A stretch of 63,631 nt of DNA, from the NCBI GenBank assembly GCA_039932095.1, contig JBDTQR010000002.1, forward strand, positions 1-63,631, given 5' to 3'. Below are positions 55,201 through 63,620 of the stretch, piece by piece (the stretch's first letter is position 1; every line of letters starts with the position of its first letter). Source of the stretch: Stagnihabitans sp039932095 (GTDB lineage Bacteria; Pseudomonadota; Alphaproteobacteria; Rhodobacterales; Rhodobacteraceae). The translations under genes were made by a program, and so were the position numbers. The notes under the pieces were generated by a model. It ran no database searches. It was not told where the DNA came from and saw nothing but the letters and a program-made list of their open reading frames with translations.

Positions 55201-56061
55201 ATGTCCCGTACCGTCTATCTGAACGGCGACTACCTGCCGGAAACCGAGGCGAAAGTCTCGATCTTCGACCGTGGCTTCGTCATGGCCGACGCAGTGTATG
55301 AGGTGACCTCGGTGCTGGATGGCAAGCTGATCGACTTTGCCGGCCATTGCGCCCGTCTGGCCCGCAGCCTGAAGGAGCTGGACATGCCCACCCCCTGCAC
55401 GGATGACGCGCTGCTGGCCGCGCATCGTGAGTTGATCCGCCTGAACGCCATCACTGACGGCATGGTTTACCTGCAAGTCACCCGGGGCAACCCCGGCGAC
55501 CGCGACTTCACCTTTCCCGGCCCCGAAATCCCGCCGACCCTCGTGATGTTCACCCAGGCCAAGGCCAACCTCGCCGACAACCCGGCCGCCAAGTCTGGCT
55601 GGAAGGTGATCTCGGTGCCTGATGTCCGCTGGGGCCGCCGCGACATCAAGACGACGCAGCTGCTCTACCCCTCGATGGCCAAGATGATGGCCAAGAAGGC
55701 CCATGTCGATGACGCCTGGCTGGTCGAGGATGGCTCGGTCACCGAAGGCACCTCCAACAACGCCTATATCGTCAAGGGCAACCGCATCATCACCCGCGCG
55801 CTGTCGACCGACATTCTGCACGGTATCACCCGCGCCGCCGTACTGCGCTTTGCCACCGAGGCGCAGATGGAGGTCGAGGAACGCCCCTTCACCATTGCCG
55901 AGGCGCAACAGGCCGACGAGGCGTTCATCACCTCGGCCTCCGCCTTCGTGATGCCGGTGGTCGAGGTTGACGGTGCAGCCATTGGCACCGGCACCCCGGG
56001 CAAGATCGTCGCCCGCCTGCGGGAGATTTACCTCGACGAAATGCGCAAGGCTGCGATCTGA
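55201..56061 (+). CDS. dat: D-amino-acid aminotransferase (class IV)
   Basis: 286-aa PLP enzyme exchanging the amino group between D-alanine and 2-oxoglutarate or similar acids. MSRTVYLNGDYLPETEAKVSIFDRGFVMADAVYE is the fold-type IV start. The PLP lysine is Lys150 in GRRDIKTTQLL, and EDGSVTEGTSNNAYIV carries the phosphate-site Glu. The C-terminal FITSASAFVMPVVEVDG is typical of D-transaminases. It is followed 4 nt later by azlC, which may export or import branched-chain amino acids. Confidence 0.9.
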   Translation: MSRTVYLNGDYLPETEAKVSIFDRGFVMADAVYEVTSVLDGKLIDFAGHCARLARSLKELDMPTPCTDDALLAAHRELIRLNAITDGMVYLQVTRGNPGDRDFTFPGPEIPPTLVMFTQAKANLADNPAAKSGWKVISVPDVRWGRRDIKTTQLLYPSMAKMMAKKAHVDDAWLVEDGSVTEGTSNNAYIVKGNRIITRALSTDILHGITRAAVLRFATEAQMEVEERPFTIAEAQQADEAFITSASAFVMPVVEVDGAAIGTGTPGKIVARLREIYLDEMRKAAI

Positions 56062-56065
56062 CTGG

Positions 56066-56773
56066 ATGACAGCCCCGTTCACGACCGCAGGACTGCTGCG
56101 CGGCATCCGTGACGGGATACCGCTGGGTGTCGCCATTTTCATCTATGGGGTGGCCATCGGTCTGGTGGCCGATCAGGCCCGGCTTTCGCTGGGCGAGGCA
56201 GTGGCGACCAGCGGTCTGGTCTATTCCGGCTCTGCCCAACTGGCGGCACTCAGCCTGATTGCGACCGGTCATGTCACCCTGGTCTCACTGGCCGCAACCA
56301 TCCTGTTGATGAATGCCCGCTACATCATGTTTGGCGCGGCCCTGCACCCGTGGCTGGCCGGGACCACGACGCCACGGGCACTTGGCAGTCTGTTGCTCTT
56401 GGGCGATGCCAACTGGATCGTCGTGATGCGGGCAATTGCCCGGGGTGAGACGGACCGCGCCTATCTGCCGGGAACCGGCTTGCCCATGCTGGCGGGCTGG
56501 CTCAGCGGCACCGCCGTCGGCGCGCTGTCCGGTCAGATCCTGCCCGACCCCAAACTGCTGGCCGCCGACATGATGCTGCCCGCCTTCGCCGCCGCGATGA
56601 TGGCCGGTATGCTGCGGACCCGGTCATCCTGGCTGATCGCCGCCGTTGGGGCCGCCATGGCCCTGATGGTGCAGCATCTGGCCGGGTCAGGCTGGGCGGT
56701 GATCGCGGCGGGACTGTCCGGTGGCATTGTGGCGTTCGCAAGCCACCAACCGCCCACCGAAAGCCCGTCCTGA
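56066..56773 (+). CDS. azlC: AzlC family permease (branched-chain amino acid export)
   Basis: 235 aa with five to seven membrane segments. GIRDGIPLGVAIFIYGVAIGLVADQARLSLGEAVATSGLVYSGSAQLAAL is the AzlC signature. It pairs with the small AzlD-like protein encoded next (one-base overlap). Together such pairs export branched-chain amino acids (AzlCD, BrnFE). Start at 56066 follows the dat stop closely. Confidence 0.9.
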   Translation: MTAPFTTAGLLRGIRDGIPLGVAIFIYGVAIGLVADQARLSLGEAVATSGLVYSGSAQLAALSLIATGHVTLVSLAATILLMNARYIMFGAALHPWLAGTTTPRALGSLLLLGDANWIVVMRAIARGETDRAYLPGTGLPMLAGWLSGTAVGALSGQILPDPKLLAADMMLPAFAAAMMAGMLRTRSSWLIAAVGAAMALMVQHLAGSGWAVIAAGLSGGIVAFASHQPPTESPS

Positions 56774-57069
56774 TGCCACCCTTCCCCATTCTGCTGCTGG
56801 TGATGGCCGCCTCGGCGGTATTCTGCCGCTTCGCCGGTTATGTCGCGATGCGCTATCTGCCCGCCTCGCCCCGGTTGGATGCCGCTTTGCGTGCCACCCC
56901 GATCGCCGTGATGGCCGCAATCGCGGCGATGGCGGTGGTGCAGGGCAGCTGGACCGATGCCCTGGCCCTTGCATCTGCGGTGGCCCTGACTTTCGCAATC
57001 GGCAACGATGTCGTCGCCGCCCTGATCGCCGTCGCCCTGGCGGCGCTGTTGCGGTTGGTCTGGGGCTGA
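56773..57069 (+). CDS. azlD: AzlD domain protein
   Basis: 98 aa with three to four membrane helices. RFAGYVAMRYLPASPRLDAALRATPIAVMAAIAAMAVVQG is the AzlD pattern, the small partner of AzlC. Its start overlaps the azlC stop by one base. It is convergent with the SDR gene. Confidence 0.88.
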   Translation: MPPFPILLLVMAASAVFCRFAGYVAMRYLPASPRLDAALRATPIAVMAAIAAMAVVQGSWTDALALASAVALTFAIGNDVVAALIAVALAALLRLVWG

Positions 57070-57086
57070 TCCCGACCAGCCGCGTT

Positions 57087-57836
57087 TCAGGCCGGATTGA
57101 TCATTCCGAACACCGCGTCATAGGTGCCGGCCGCCTCGGCCCCGCGCAACCGCATCACCGCCTGCACCAGAATTTCCCCGGCATCGGGATTGGCACGCAG
57201 CAACGCCATCGTCTCGGCGGTGTAATCCGCCAGCTTCATTGCATTCGGATTGCCCCGGCTGGTTGGCATCAGGTCGGTGCCCACAGCAGGCGGTGCCACC
57301 TCGATCACTTGCACCGAGGTCTTGCGCAGCTGGTAGCGCAGGCTTTGCGACCACGAATGCAGCGCCGCCTTGGTGGCACTGTAAGTCGGCGTCAGACCCA
57401 AAGGCACAAACGCCAGCCCCGACGACACATTAAGCACCGCCGACGCGGCCTGCGCCTTCAACCGCGGCAACAGCGCCGCCGTCAGTCGGATCGGCCCCAG
57501 CAGATTGATCGCCACCGTCGCCTCGGCCTGCGTCAGGTCATAGGGTTCAGCTAGCATATCCTCGGATTTCATGATCCCGGCATTGTTGATCAGCACGTTC
57601 AGCTCCGGAAACCCGGCCACCACCTTTGCCGCAAACGCCGGGATCGCCGCGCCATCCTCGACATCGAATGCCACCCGCGCCATGCCCGGATTGGCCGCCA
57701 CCACCGCATCCAGCACATCCTCGCGCCGCCCGGCAATGATAACCTGATTGCCAAGCGCATGAAACGCCTCCGCCCAGCCGCGCCCGATGCCCGAGCCGCC
57801 GCCGGTGATCAAAATCGTGTTGCCAGTCATTTTCAT
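57087..57836 (-). CDS. short-chain dehydrogenase/reductase (DltE-like)
   Basis: 249-aa SDR. TGGGSGIGRGWAEAFHALGNQVIIAGRRED binds NAD(P), NNAG is present (VLINNAGIM), and the catalytic Ser and Tyr-x3-Lys lie in LNVSSGLAFVPLGLTPTYSATKAA. The start at 57836 has AAAGGA upstream; the longer frame runs into the divergent gene. It is divergent from an HxlR regulator, which probably controls it. The substrate is unknown. Confidence 0.88.
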   Translation of the reverse strand: MKMTGNTILITGGGSGIGRGWAEAFHALGNQVIIAGRREDVLDAVVAANPGMARVAFDVEDGAAIPAFAAKVVAGFPELNVLINNAGIMKSEDMLAEPYDLTQAEATVAINLLGPIRLTAALLPRLKAQAASAVLNVSSGLAFVPLGLTPTYSATKAALHSWSQSLRYQLRKTSVQVIEVAPPAVGTDLMPTSRGNPNAMKLADYTAETMALLRANPDAGEILVQAVMRLRGAEAAGTYDAVFGMINPA

Positions 57837-57880
57837 GGTCTGTCCTTTCAAAGAGTGCTTGTCGGGATATAGCGGATCGC

Positions 57881-57921
57881 TTACCGTTGGAAAGTAGGCA
57901 CCCAGAATATCCGTACTTACC
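57881..57921. promoter_or_regulatory. repeated TTACC motifs in the SDR/HxlR divergent promoter
   Basis: TTACC occurs at 57881-57885 and again at 57917-57921, 36 bp apart, with a CCAACGGTAAG-like flank in the minus orientation. It lies between the divergent SDR and HxlR starts and may be the HxlR operator. This is positional inference only. Confidence 0.25.
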
Positions 57922-57935
57922 AAAAGGAGAGTGCA

Positions 57936-58316
57936 ATGTCCGTCACCGCCCCGGATGGCTGCCAGATCGACCACCGGGTCGAGGCGCTTGTCACCGACCT
58001 CATCGGTCGGGTGGCCGACAAATGGACCATGGTGGTGATCGAGGTGCTGGCCGCTCAGGGCGAAATGCGCTTTACCGCCCTTGGACATGCGGTGACCGGC
58101 ATCAGCCAAAAAATGCTGACCCAGACCCTGCGCCAGATGGAACGCGACGGACTGGTGATCCGCACCGTCCACCCGGTCATTCCGCCAAGGGTTGAATACC
58201 GCCTGACCGACCTTGGCCTCAGCCTTGGCGATGCATTCTGCGGCGTGTGGATATGGGCGGAACAGAACCTCGCCCGCATTGAGACGGCGCGAGAGAAATT
58301 TGACCAAAGACCGTGA
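57936..58316 (+). CDS. HxlR family transcriptional regulator
   Basis: 126-aa winged helix-turn-helix protein. VADKWTMVVIEVLAAQGEMRFTALGHAVTGISQKMLTQTLRQMERDGLV and YRLTDLGLSLGDAFCGVWIWAEQNL are the HxlR signature; Cys10 in DGCQI may sense oxidation or electrophiles. AAAGGAGAG lies upstream of the start at 57936. It is divergent from the SDR. Its stop directly abuts the RTX stop at 58317 with no gap. Confidence 0.92.
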   Translation: MSVTAPDGCQIDHRVEALVTDLIGRVADKWTMVVIEVLAAQGEMRFTALGHAVTGISQKMLTQTLRQMERDGLVIRTVHPVIPPRVEYRLTDLGLSLGDAFCGVWIWAEQNLARIETAREKFDQRP

Positions 58317-59612
58317 TCAGGCCGGCGTCACCAGACTGATAGCGACTTTCGACATATCAAAATTCTGCGGCGCGCTTAGGGTCGTGATCACATCCGCCCC
58401 GTGCAAGATCGACACATCCCCGCTGACCGGATCGGTGGTCGAGGTCAGGTCATGGGCGGTCAGCCCAGGATAGACGGTCTGGTCAAACTCCAGCACCAAC
58501 TTGTCCACCGAGCCGTCGAAATCCTGAACATGCACCGCCGCGTTGCTGTCGGAATAGGTCCAGACATTGACCTGATCGGCCCCGGCCCCGCCAAATACCA
58601 CGTCGTCGTCACTGGCCACCATGCTGTCGTCGCCATCGCCGCCAAACAGATGATCCTGTGTCCCCGGCACATCATCCTGAACCCGGTGCTGCTGGACCGG
58701 ATACCACGACCCGACGATGGTATCCTGCCCGCCACCGCCCGTCAGCACGTCGGCCCCGACACCGCCAATCACAAGATCGTCGCCCGCACCGCCGCTGGCC
58801 GTGTCATCGCCGTTGCCACCACCCAACTGATCCTGACCTGGCCCGCCATAGATCAGATCATCACCGGTGTTGCCGCTGACCGTATCGTCGCCATCTTCGC
58901 CCCAGACTGTGTCCGCGGCGCCCCCGCCATAGACAAAGTCATTGCCCGCGCCCATGTTCAGGTGATTGTCGCCGTTGACTTGTCCGAAGATCGGTTGCGC
59001 CCAGGCCAGATCATCACCAGCCCCGCCGAAAAGTGTGGCGCTGCCAGTGCCAAGATGCACCGTGTCATTGCCCTCTTCGCCCCAAAGTTCGTTATGCCCC
59101 GCGCCGCTGTAGATCGTGTCGTCGCCCTCGCCACCGACCACCGTGTTATCACCCGCGCCGCCTGACATCAGATTGGCCCCGGCGCCGCCATAGACCACAT
59201 CGTTCCCCACACCGCCGAACAGCGAATCGCCGCCCTCGTCGCCACCCAGAACGTCATTGCCGTCCCAGCCCGTGACCATGTCGTTGCCAGTCCCGCCAAA
59301 GACCGCGTCATCGCCCGCGCCGCCATGCAAAGTGTCGTTTCCGGCTTCGCCAGCCACCAGATCATTGCCGTCGCCACCAGCAGCATCATCATTGCCTCCG
59401 GCCGCGAACAAGGTGTCATCGCCATCATTCCCGGCGATCAGGTCATTCCCGTCGGCACCTGTCAAACTGTCGGGTCCAGAGGAACCGGTCAGATGCTGGT
59501 CCGGCGGACCGTCCTCGTTTGACGCGGCATGATGGTCGCCGGTGAACACATCCAGCAGCAAACCGCCGAACAGCAGCGTCGCCAAACCCGCAAAACCCAG
59601 CAAGAAATCCAT
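58317..59612 (-). CDS. RTX protein with N-terminal transmembrane helix
   Basis: 431 aa. The first ~25 residues form one hydrophobic helix (MDFLLGFAGLATLLFGGLLLDV), then a short polar linker, then RTX nonapeptides from ~45 to ~340 (GADGNDLIAGNDGDDTLF, GGAGDDAVFGGTGNDMVTG, GGGGQDTIVG, GGDGDDSMVASDDDVVFGGAGADQ). The C-terminal ~90 residues (VHVQDFDGSVDKLVLEFDQ ... FDMSKVAISLVTPA) look like an RTX end domain. An N-terminal anchor is unusual for RTX cargo. ATG at 59612 has GGGGTG upstream. Function unknown. Confidence 0.82.
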   Translation of the reverse strand: MDFLLGFAGLATLLFGGLLLDVFTGDHHAASNEDGPPDQHLTGSSGPDSLTGADGNDLIAGNDGDDTLFAAGGNDDAAGGDGNDLVAGEAGNDTLHGGAGDDAVFGGTGNDMVTGWDGNDVLGGDEGGDSLFGGVGNDVVYGGAGANLMSGGAGDNTVVGGEGDDTIYSGAGHNELWGEEGNDTVHLGTGSATLFGGAGDDLAWAQPIFGQVNGDNHLNMGAGNDFVYGGGAADTVWGEDGDDTVSGNTGDDLIYGGPGQDQLGGGNGDDTASGGAGDDLVIGGVGADVLTGGGGQDTIVGSWYPVQQHRVQDDVPGTQDHLFGGDGDDSMVASDDDVVFGGAGADQVNVWTYSDSNAAVHVQDFDGSVDKLVLEFDQTVYPGLTAHDLTSTTDPVSGDVSILHGADVITTLSAPQNFDMSKVAISLVTPA

Positions 59613-59738
59613 GACACACCCCATTCACTACGATCGGAGTTAGCCGACCATGGTCGGTCAGTCAAATTCTCACCAAAGTATCAACGGGTTCGCCAACAAT
59701 CCCGTCAGCGCAGCATTGATTGTTTCGCGTCCCGCATC

Positions 59739-60074
59739 CTAGACCTTTGCCGGTGGCTCACCACCAACATTGGCCCGGAACGCCTCAGCAAACTCCGCCC
59801 GTTTGGCGGCATCGGCGGCGTTCTGGTTCTGCGCCACCCAATCACCATAGGGCATGCCGTAAACCACCTCGCGCCCCTCGTCCTTGGTCATCTCGATACC
59901 TCGCGCGTTGGCTGCCTCCTGATACCAGCGGCTCAGGCAGTTCCGGCAGAACCCTGCAAGGTTCATCAGATCGATGTTTTGCACCTCCGGCCGTTTCACT
60001 AGCAGATGCTCCATCAACGCCCGGAAGGCCGCAGCTTCCAACTCGGTCCGCGTCGCCTGATCCAGTTCTGTCAT
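59739..60074 (-). CDS. DUF1244 domain protein
   Basis: 111 aa. AFRALMEHLLVKRPEVQNIDLMNLAGFCRNCLSRWYQEAANARGIEMTKDEGREVVYGMPY is the DUF1244 pattern, with the two cysteines CRNC. The structure family is known; the role is not. It overlaps the N-formylglutamate amidohydrolase by ATGA (60071-60074), so the two are coupled, the amidohydrolase first. Confidence 0.92.
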   Translation of the reverse strand: MTELDQATRTELEAAAFRALMEHLLVKRPEVQNIDLMNLAGFCRNCLSRWYQEAANARGIEMTKDEGREVVYGMPYGDWVAQNQNAADAAKRAEFAEAFRANVGGEPPAKV

Positions 60075-60805
60075 TCCAAGCCCTCCAACACATCGCGCAA
60101 GACCGGGGCCAGCCGCTCGGCCCAGACCATCTGCCCCGCCGCCTCGCCGATCAGATCGTTGCGGACCTCGATCAGCGTATTGTGCCGCCCCATCTGCAAG
60201 GCATGACGGTCAATCGCATCGCCTGGCAGCGCCCCGGCATAAGGCTCATTGTCGCCCACGCAAAGCGTCGGGTCCAGACCCAGTTGCGCAATCAGCGGGC
60301 GCGACAGCCGGGCATCCTCGGGTGCGTAAAGCACACCAACGTGCCAAGGTCGCGGCGGCCGTCCGCGCAAACAGGGGGTAAAGGAATGGACGGCCAGGAT
60401 CACCGTATCATCGCGCCGCGCCGCCAATCCGGCCAGGGCATCGTGATATGGCCGGTGCAACGTCGCCAGCCGCCGCTCCACCTCTGTCTGATCCACATGG
60501 CGGTTGCCCGGAACAATGGTGCCGTCATACAGTTTCATCACCAGCGTCGGGTCGTCCTCTCCCCGGTTGGGGTCAATCACCAGACGGCTGAAATCGGATG
60601 AGATCACCGGACTGTCCAACAGCACCCCCAACGCCTCGGCCACCCCCCGCGCACCAACATCCCACGCGATGTGTCGCGCCATGTCGTCAACCGAAATCCC
60701 CAGATCGCCGCCACCCACCTCGACCGGCACCCGGTTGGTGGCATGGTCGCAGGTGATCAACCACCGCCCGCCACGTGTCGCCCCCGATATGTGAAATGCA
60801 TCCAT
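60071..60805 (-). CDS. N-formylglutamate amidohydrolase
   Basis: 244-aa zinc hydrolase removing formate from N-formyl-L-glutamate or related N-acyl amino acids. LITCDHATNRVP, DWGAR-like AWDVGARGVAEAL, ISSDFSRLVIDPNRGEDDPTLV and IEVRNDLI are family signatures. The gene is followed, overlapping, by DUF1244. It is divergent from pyk across 258 bp. Histidine-degradation genes are not seen in the window, so another substrate is possible. Confidence 0.9.
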   Translation of the reverse strand: MDAFHISGATRGGRWLITCDHATNRVPVEVGGGDLGISVDDMARHIAWDVGARGVAEALGVLLDSPVISSDFSRLVIDPNRGEDDPTLVMKLYDGTIVPGNRHVDQTEVERRLATLHRPYHDALAGLAARRDDTVILAVHSFTPCLRGRPPRPWHVGVLYAPEDARLSRPLIAQLGLDPTLCVGDNEPYAGALPGDAIDRHALQMGRHNTLIEVRNDLIGEAAGQMVWAERLAPVLRDVLEGLE

Positions 60806-60923
60806 TCTACGGCCCTTTCCTTACCCCGCTCTTATCCTGCAACCCACCCGGGCGGAATCGCAAAGGGCGCTAATTTCGGCAGTTTCTTGCGCCGGCCTGT
60901 CACCCACCGGGAATTCGCCGTTT

Positions 60924-60957
60924 TTTTCCGCGGATTTTGCCGGGTCTTCGCGGAAAA
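60924..60957. promoter_or_regulatory. 9-bp inverted repeat between pyk and the amidohydrolase
   Basis: TTTTCCGCG (60924-60932) and CGCGGAAAA (60949-60957) are perfect complements with a 16-bp spacer, in the 258-bp divergent intergenic region, 107 bp upstream of pyk. It could be an operator for either gene or an RNA hairpin. No binding protein is indicated. Confidence 0.35.
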
Positions 60958-61063
60958 TTCATGCGACCGGCGCAAGGTGGGATCGGCCAGTTGCCCCTTT
61001 GGATCAATTGCGCCATAAGACGCGCAATCCACCGCGACTGGCCTGCGATGAAAAGGAAAAGGC

Positions 61064-62512
61064 ATGAGACGCCTTCGGAATGTGAAGATAGTTGCCACGC
61101 TCGGCCCCGCTTCCAATGATTATGAAACCATCCGCGCCCTGTTTGAAGCCGGTGCTGACGTTTTCCGGCTGAACATGAGCCACGGCAGCCATGACGACAT
61201 CAGGGCCCGCCACGCCATCATCCGCAAGGTTGAAGAGGATACCGGCCGCCCGATCGCGATTCTGGCCGACCTTCAGGGCCCGAAACTGCGCGTCGGCATA
61301 TTTGCCGAGCCTGATGGCGAAATGCTGGTCGAAGGTGCCGCCTTCCGCATGGACCTGTCCGCCGCGCCCGGTGACATCGATCGTGTGCAACTGCCGCATC
61401 CAGAGATTTTTGCGGCGCTGGAGCCCGGTGCCTCTCTGCTGGTCAACGACGGCAAGATCCGCCTGCGGGTCGAAGACTGCGGCAAGGATTTCGCCAATTG
61501 CACCGTCACGGTCGGCGGCCAGATTTCCAACCGCAAAGGCGTCAACGTGCCCGACGTGGTGCTGCCGGTGGCCGCCCTGTCCGACAAGGACCGCACCGAT
61601 CTGGAATTTGCCTGCGAAATGGGGGTCGACTGGCTCGCCCTGTCCTTTGTCCAACGCCCCGAAGACGTGCTTGAGGCCCGCGCTCTGGCCCGTGGTCGCG
61701 CCGCCATCCTGTCCAAGATCGAAAAGCCTGCCGCCGTGAAGGCCTATGATGCGATCCTGCTGGTGTCCGATGGCATCATGGTCGCGCGTGGCGATCTTGG
61801 GGTCGAACTGCCGGTCTATACCGTGCCGCCGATCCAGAAACGCCTGATCCGTGGTGCCCGTGCCGCCGCCAAACCGGTGATAGTGGCGACCCAGATGCTC
61901 GAATCGATGATCGAGGCCCCGGTGCCGACCCGCGCCGAGGTGTCCGACGTTGCCACCGCAATTTATGAGGGTGCTGACGCCATCATGCTGTCGGCCGAAT
62001 CCGCTGCCGGCAAATATCCGATCGAAGCGGTGACGACGATGAACAACGTCGCCATATCGGTCGAAAAGGACCCGACCTACCGTCAGGTCATCGAAAGCAG
62101 CCGCAACATTCAGCGGGAAACCATTTCAGATGGCATCGTTGCGGCAGCCCGCGAAATTGCCGAGGCGACCAACATCAAGGCCATCACCTGCTTCAGCCAG
62201 TCCGGCAACACCGCCTCGCTGGTGGCGCGCGAACGCCCGCGCGTCCCGATCATCGCGCTGACCCCGCTGATGTCCACCGCACGCCGCATGGCGCTGACCT
62301 GGGGCCTGCACAACGCGATCTGCGAACCGCAGGAACGCTTCAAGGGCGCAGTGCTGGCCGCAGTCCATGTTGCCCGCCGCGACGGCTTTGCCCAGGTCGA
62401 GGATATGATCGTGCTGACCGCCGGCGTGCCATTCAACGTAAAAGGCACAACCAACATCTTGCGCGTCGCCCCCTGCGATGAACGATTGATTTCCAAAGTG
62501 GATCCTGAATAA
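61064..62512 (+). CDS. pyk: pyruvate kinase
   Basis: 482 aa, last step of glycolysis making pyruvate and ATP. VKIVATLGPASNDYETIRALFEAGADVFRLNMSHGSHDDI, ILADLQGPKLRVG, LSKIEKPAAVKAYDAILLVSDGIMVARGDLGVELP (catalytic Lys in SKIEKP) and VSDVATAIYEGADAIMLSAESAAGKYPIEA are diagnostic. AAGGAAAAGGC precedes the ATG. The C-terminal domain (ITCFSQSGNTASLVARERPRVPIIALTP) is normal. A small membrane protein follows. Confidence 0.97.
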   Translation: MRRLRNVKIVATLGPASNDYETIRALFEAGADVFRLNMSHGSHDDIRARHAIIRKVEEDTGRPIAILADLQGPKLRVGIFAEPDGEMLVEGAAFRMDLSAAPGDIDRVQLPHPEIFAALEPGASLLVNDGKIRLRVEDCGKDFANCTVTVGGQISNRKGVNVPDVVLPVAALSDKDRTDLEFACEMGVDWLALSFVQRPEDVLEARALARGRAAILSKIEKPAAVKAYDAILLVSDGIMVARGDLGVELPVYTVPPIQKRLIRGARAAAKPVIVATQMLESMIEAPVPTRAEVSDVATAIYEGADAIMLSAESAAGKYPIEAVTTMNNVAISVEKDPTYRQVIESSRNIQRETISDGIVAAAREIAEATNIKAITCFSQSGNTASLVARERPRVPIIALTPLMSTARRMALTWGLHNAICEPQERFKGAVLAAVHVARRDGFAQVEDMIVLTAGVPFNVKGTTNILRVAPCDERLISKVDPE

Positions 62513-62541
62513 TTCACCTGAGTGAGTTGAAGGATTTATAG

Positions 62542-62766
62542 ATGGACACCGATCTATTTCTGGTCATCGGCATCGTCGTGCTCGTTCTCGCCATTCCTTC
62601 GATGCTGTCGGCCTATGTCGAAGGCAGGGTGCCGCGGATCGGCTCTGTCATGGTGCTGATCGGCGGGGTTCTGGTGGTGATGGCGCTGACCAATCATGGC
62701 CGCGGCTATTCTTTTTCCGAAATCCCCGACGTGTTCTTCCGGGTGATCGGCCGCTACATCAACTGA
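62542..62766 (+). CDS. small two-TM membrane protein of unknown function
   Basis: 74 aa with two membrane helices (LFLVIGIVVLVLAIPSMLSAYVEG and IGSVMVLIGGVLVVMALTNH), then a soluble end GRGYSFSEIPDVFFRVIGRYIN. It lies 29 nt downstream of pyk and is probably co-transcribed. I recognise it as a conserved rhodobacterial hypothetical but cannot name a role. Confidence 0.75.
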   Translation: MDTDLFLVIGIVVLVLAIPSMLSAYVEGRVPRIGSVMVLIGGVLVVMALTNHGRGYSFSEIPDVFFRVIGRYIN

Positions 62767-62773
62767 CGCCAGT

Positions 62774-62806
62774 CGCCCGCACCGGCCCGAAATCCGGTCC
62801 TGGGCG
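62774..62806 (+). terminator. imperfect hairpin after the pyk operon
   Basis: CGCCC (62774-62778) with GGGCG (62802-62806) and ACCGG (62781-62785) with CCGGT (62794-62798) form a two-part stem just after the small membrane protein gene. There is no T tract, so termination is uncertain. Confidence 0.35.
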
Positions 62807-62934
62807 GCACCCGACCTCAACCAAACATCGCGAAATCACCGAAGTCATTGGACGCTGCAATGGCAACGCCGGGTTCCGCCTGGACACCACTTCTTGCGCG
62901 TCCACCCAAAATGACCACCCCCACGCCTTTGGAC

Positions 62935-62963
62935 TTGCACGCCCCGCCATCCGCCCCTATAGG
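62935..62963 (+). promoter_or_regulatory. probable housekeeping promoter of rpmI-rplT
   Basis: TTGCAC at 62935-62940 and TATAGG at 62958-62963 are separated by 17 bp, the ideal spacing of a sigma-70-type promoter. It lies ~73 bp upstream of the rpmI start in a region with no gene, and fits the expected ribosomal-protein promoter. Confidence 0.5.
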
Positions 62964-63035
62964 ACCACCTTCGAATACCCCGCGCTGCCGGCCCACGTGG
63001 CATGCCGAGCAGCGCCTGCAACCACGGAGATGGAA

Positions 63036-63236
63036 ATGCCCAAGATGAAGACCAAATCGGCTGCGAAGAAGCGCTTCAGCTTCACCGCAACCGGTCGTGT
63101 AAAGGCTGGCCCCGCCGGCAAACGCCACGGCATGATCAAACGCACGACGAAATTCATCCGCGACGCTTCGGGGGCCATGATCCTCTGCGCGTCCGATGCG
63201 AAGATCGTCAAGAAATACATGCCCTACGACCGGTAA
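63036..63236 (+). CDS. rpmI: 50S ribosomal protein L35
   Basis: 66 aa, the usual length. MPKMKTKSAAKKRFSFTATGRVK and KRHGMIKRTTKFIRDA are L35 signatures. GGAG lies upstream of the ATG at 63036. It is followed 12 nt later by rplT. Confidence 0.97.
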   Translation: MPKMKTKSAAKKRFSFTATGRVKAGPAGKRHGMIKRTTKFIRDASGAMILCASDAKIVKKYMPYDR

Positions 63237-63248
63237 GGAGAGCAACCG

Positions 63249-63620
63249 ATGTCCCGCGTTAAATCCGGCGTAGTCACCCACGCCCGTCACCGCAAGGTGA
63301 TCAAGAAAGCGGCAGGCTACTACGCCGCCCGCTCGACCAACTTCAAGACGGCCACGCAGGCCGTCGACAAGGCGCAACAGTATGCGACCCGTGACCGCAA
63401 GGCCCGCAAGCGCAACTTCCGCGCCCTGTGGATCGCCCGTATCAACGCCGCTGTGCGTCTGTACGACCCGGCCTTCACCTATTCGCGTCTGATCAACGGT
63501 CTGGCTTTGGCTGGCATCACCGTCGACCGCAAGGTTCTCGCCGATCTCGCCGTGCACGAGCCGGAGGCGTTCAACCAGATCGCCGCCCAGGCCAAGGCCG
63601 CCTTGCCCGCCGCCGCCTGA
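63249..63620 (+). CDS. rplT: 50S ribosomal protein L20
   Basis: 123 aa, complete; its stop ends 11 bp before the window end. MSRVKSGVVTHARHRKVIKKAAGYY and RALWIARINAAVRLYDPAFTYSRLINGLALAGI are diagnostic. AAGGAG lies upstream. L20 often represses its own operon in other bacteria; no leader structure for this was identified here. Confidence 0.97.
   Translation: MSRVKSGVVTHARHRKVIKKAAGYYAARSTNFKTATQAVDKAQQYATRDRKARKRNFRALWIARINAAVRLYDPAFTYSRLINGLALAGITVDRKVLADLAVHEPEAFNQIAAQAKAALPAAA

Noticed and set aside
54982..56142. A 386-codon minus-strand frame over the aminotransferase
   Set aside because: Antisense shadow of dat; no motif and no ribosome site.
62767..63035. A tRNA or small RNA gene before rpmI
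   Set aside because: No cloverleaf or other RNA structure was found; the region is explained by a weak hairpin, a promoter and a leader.
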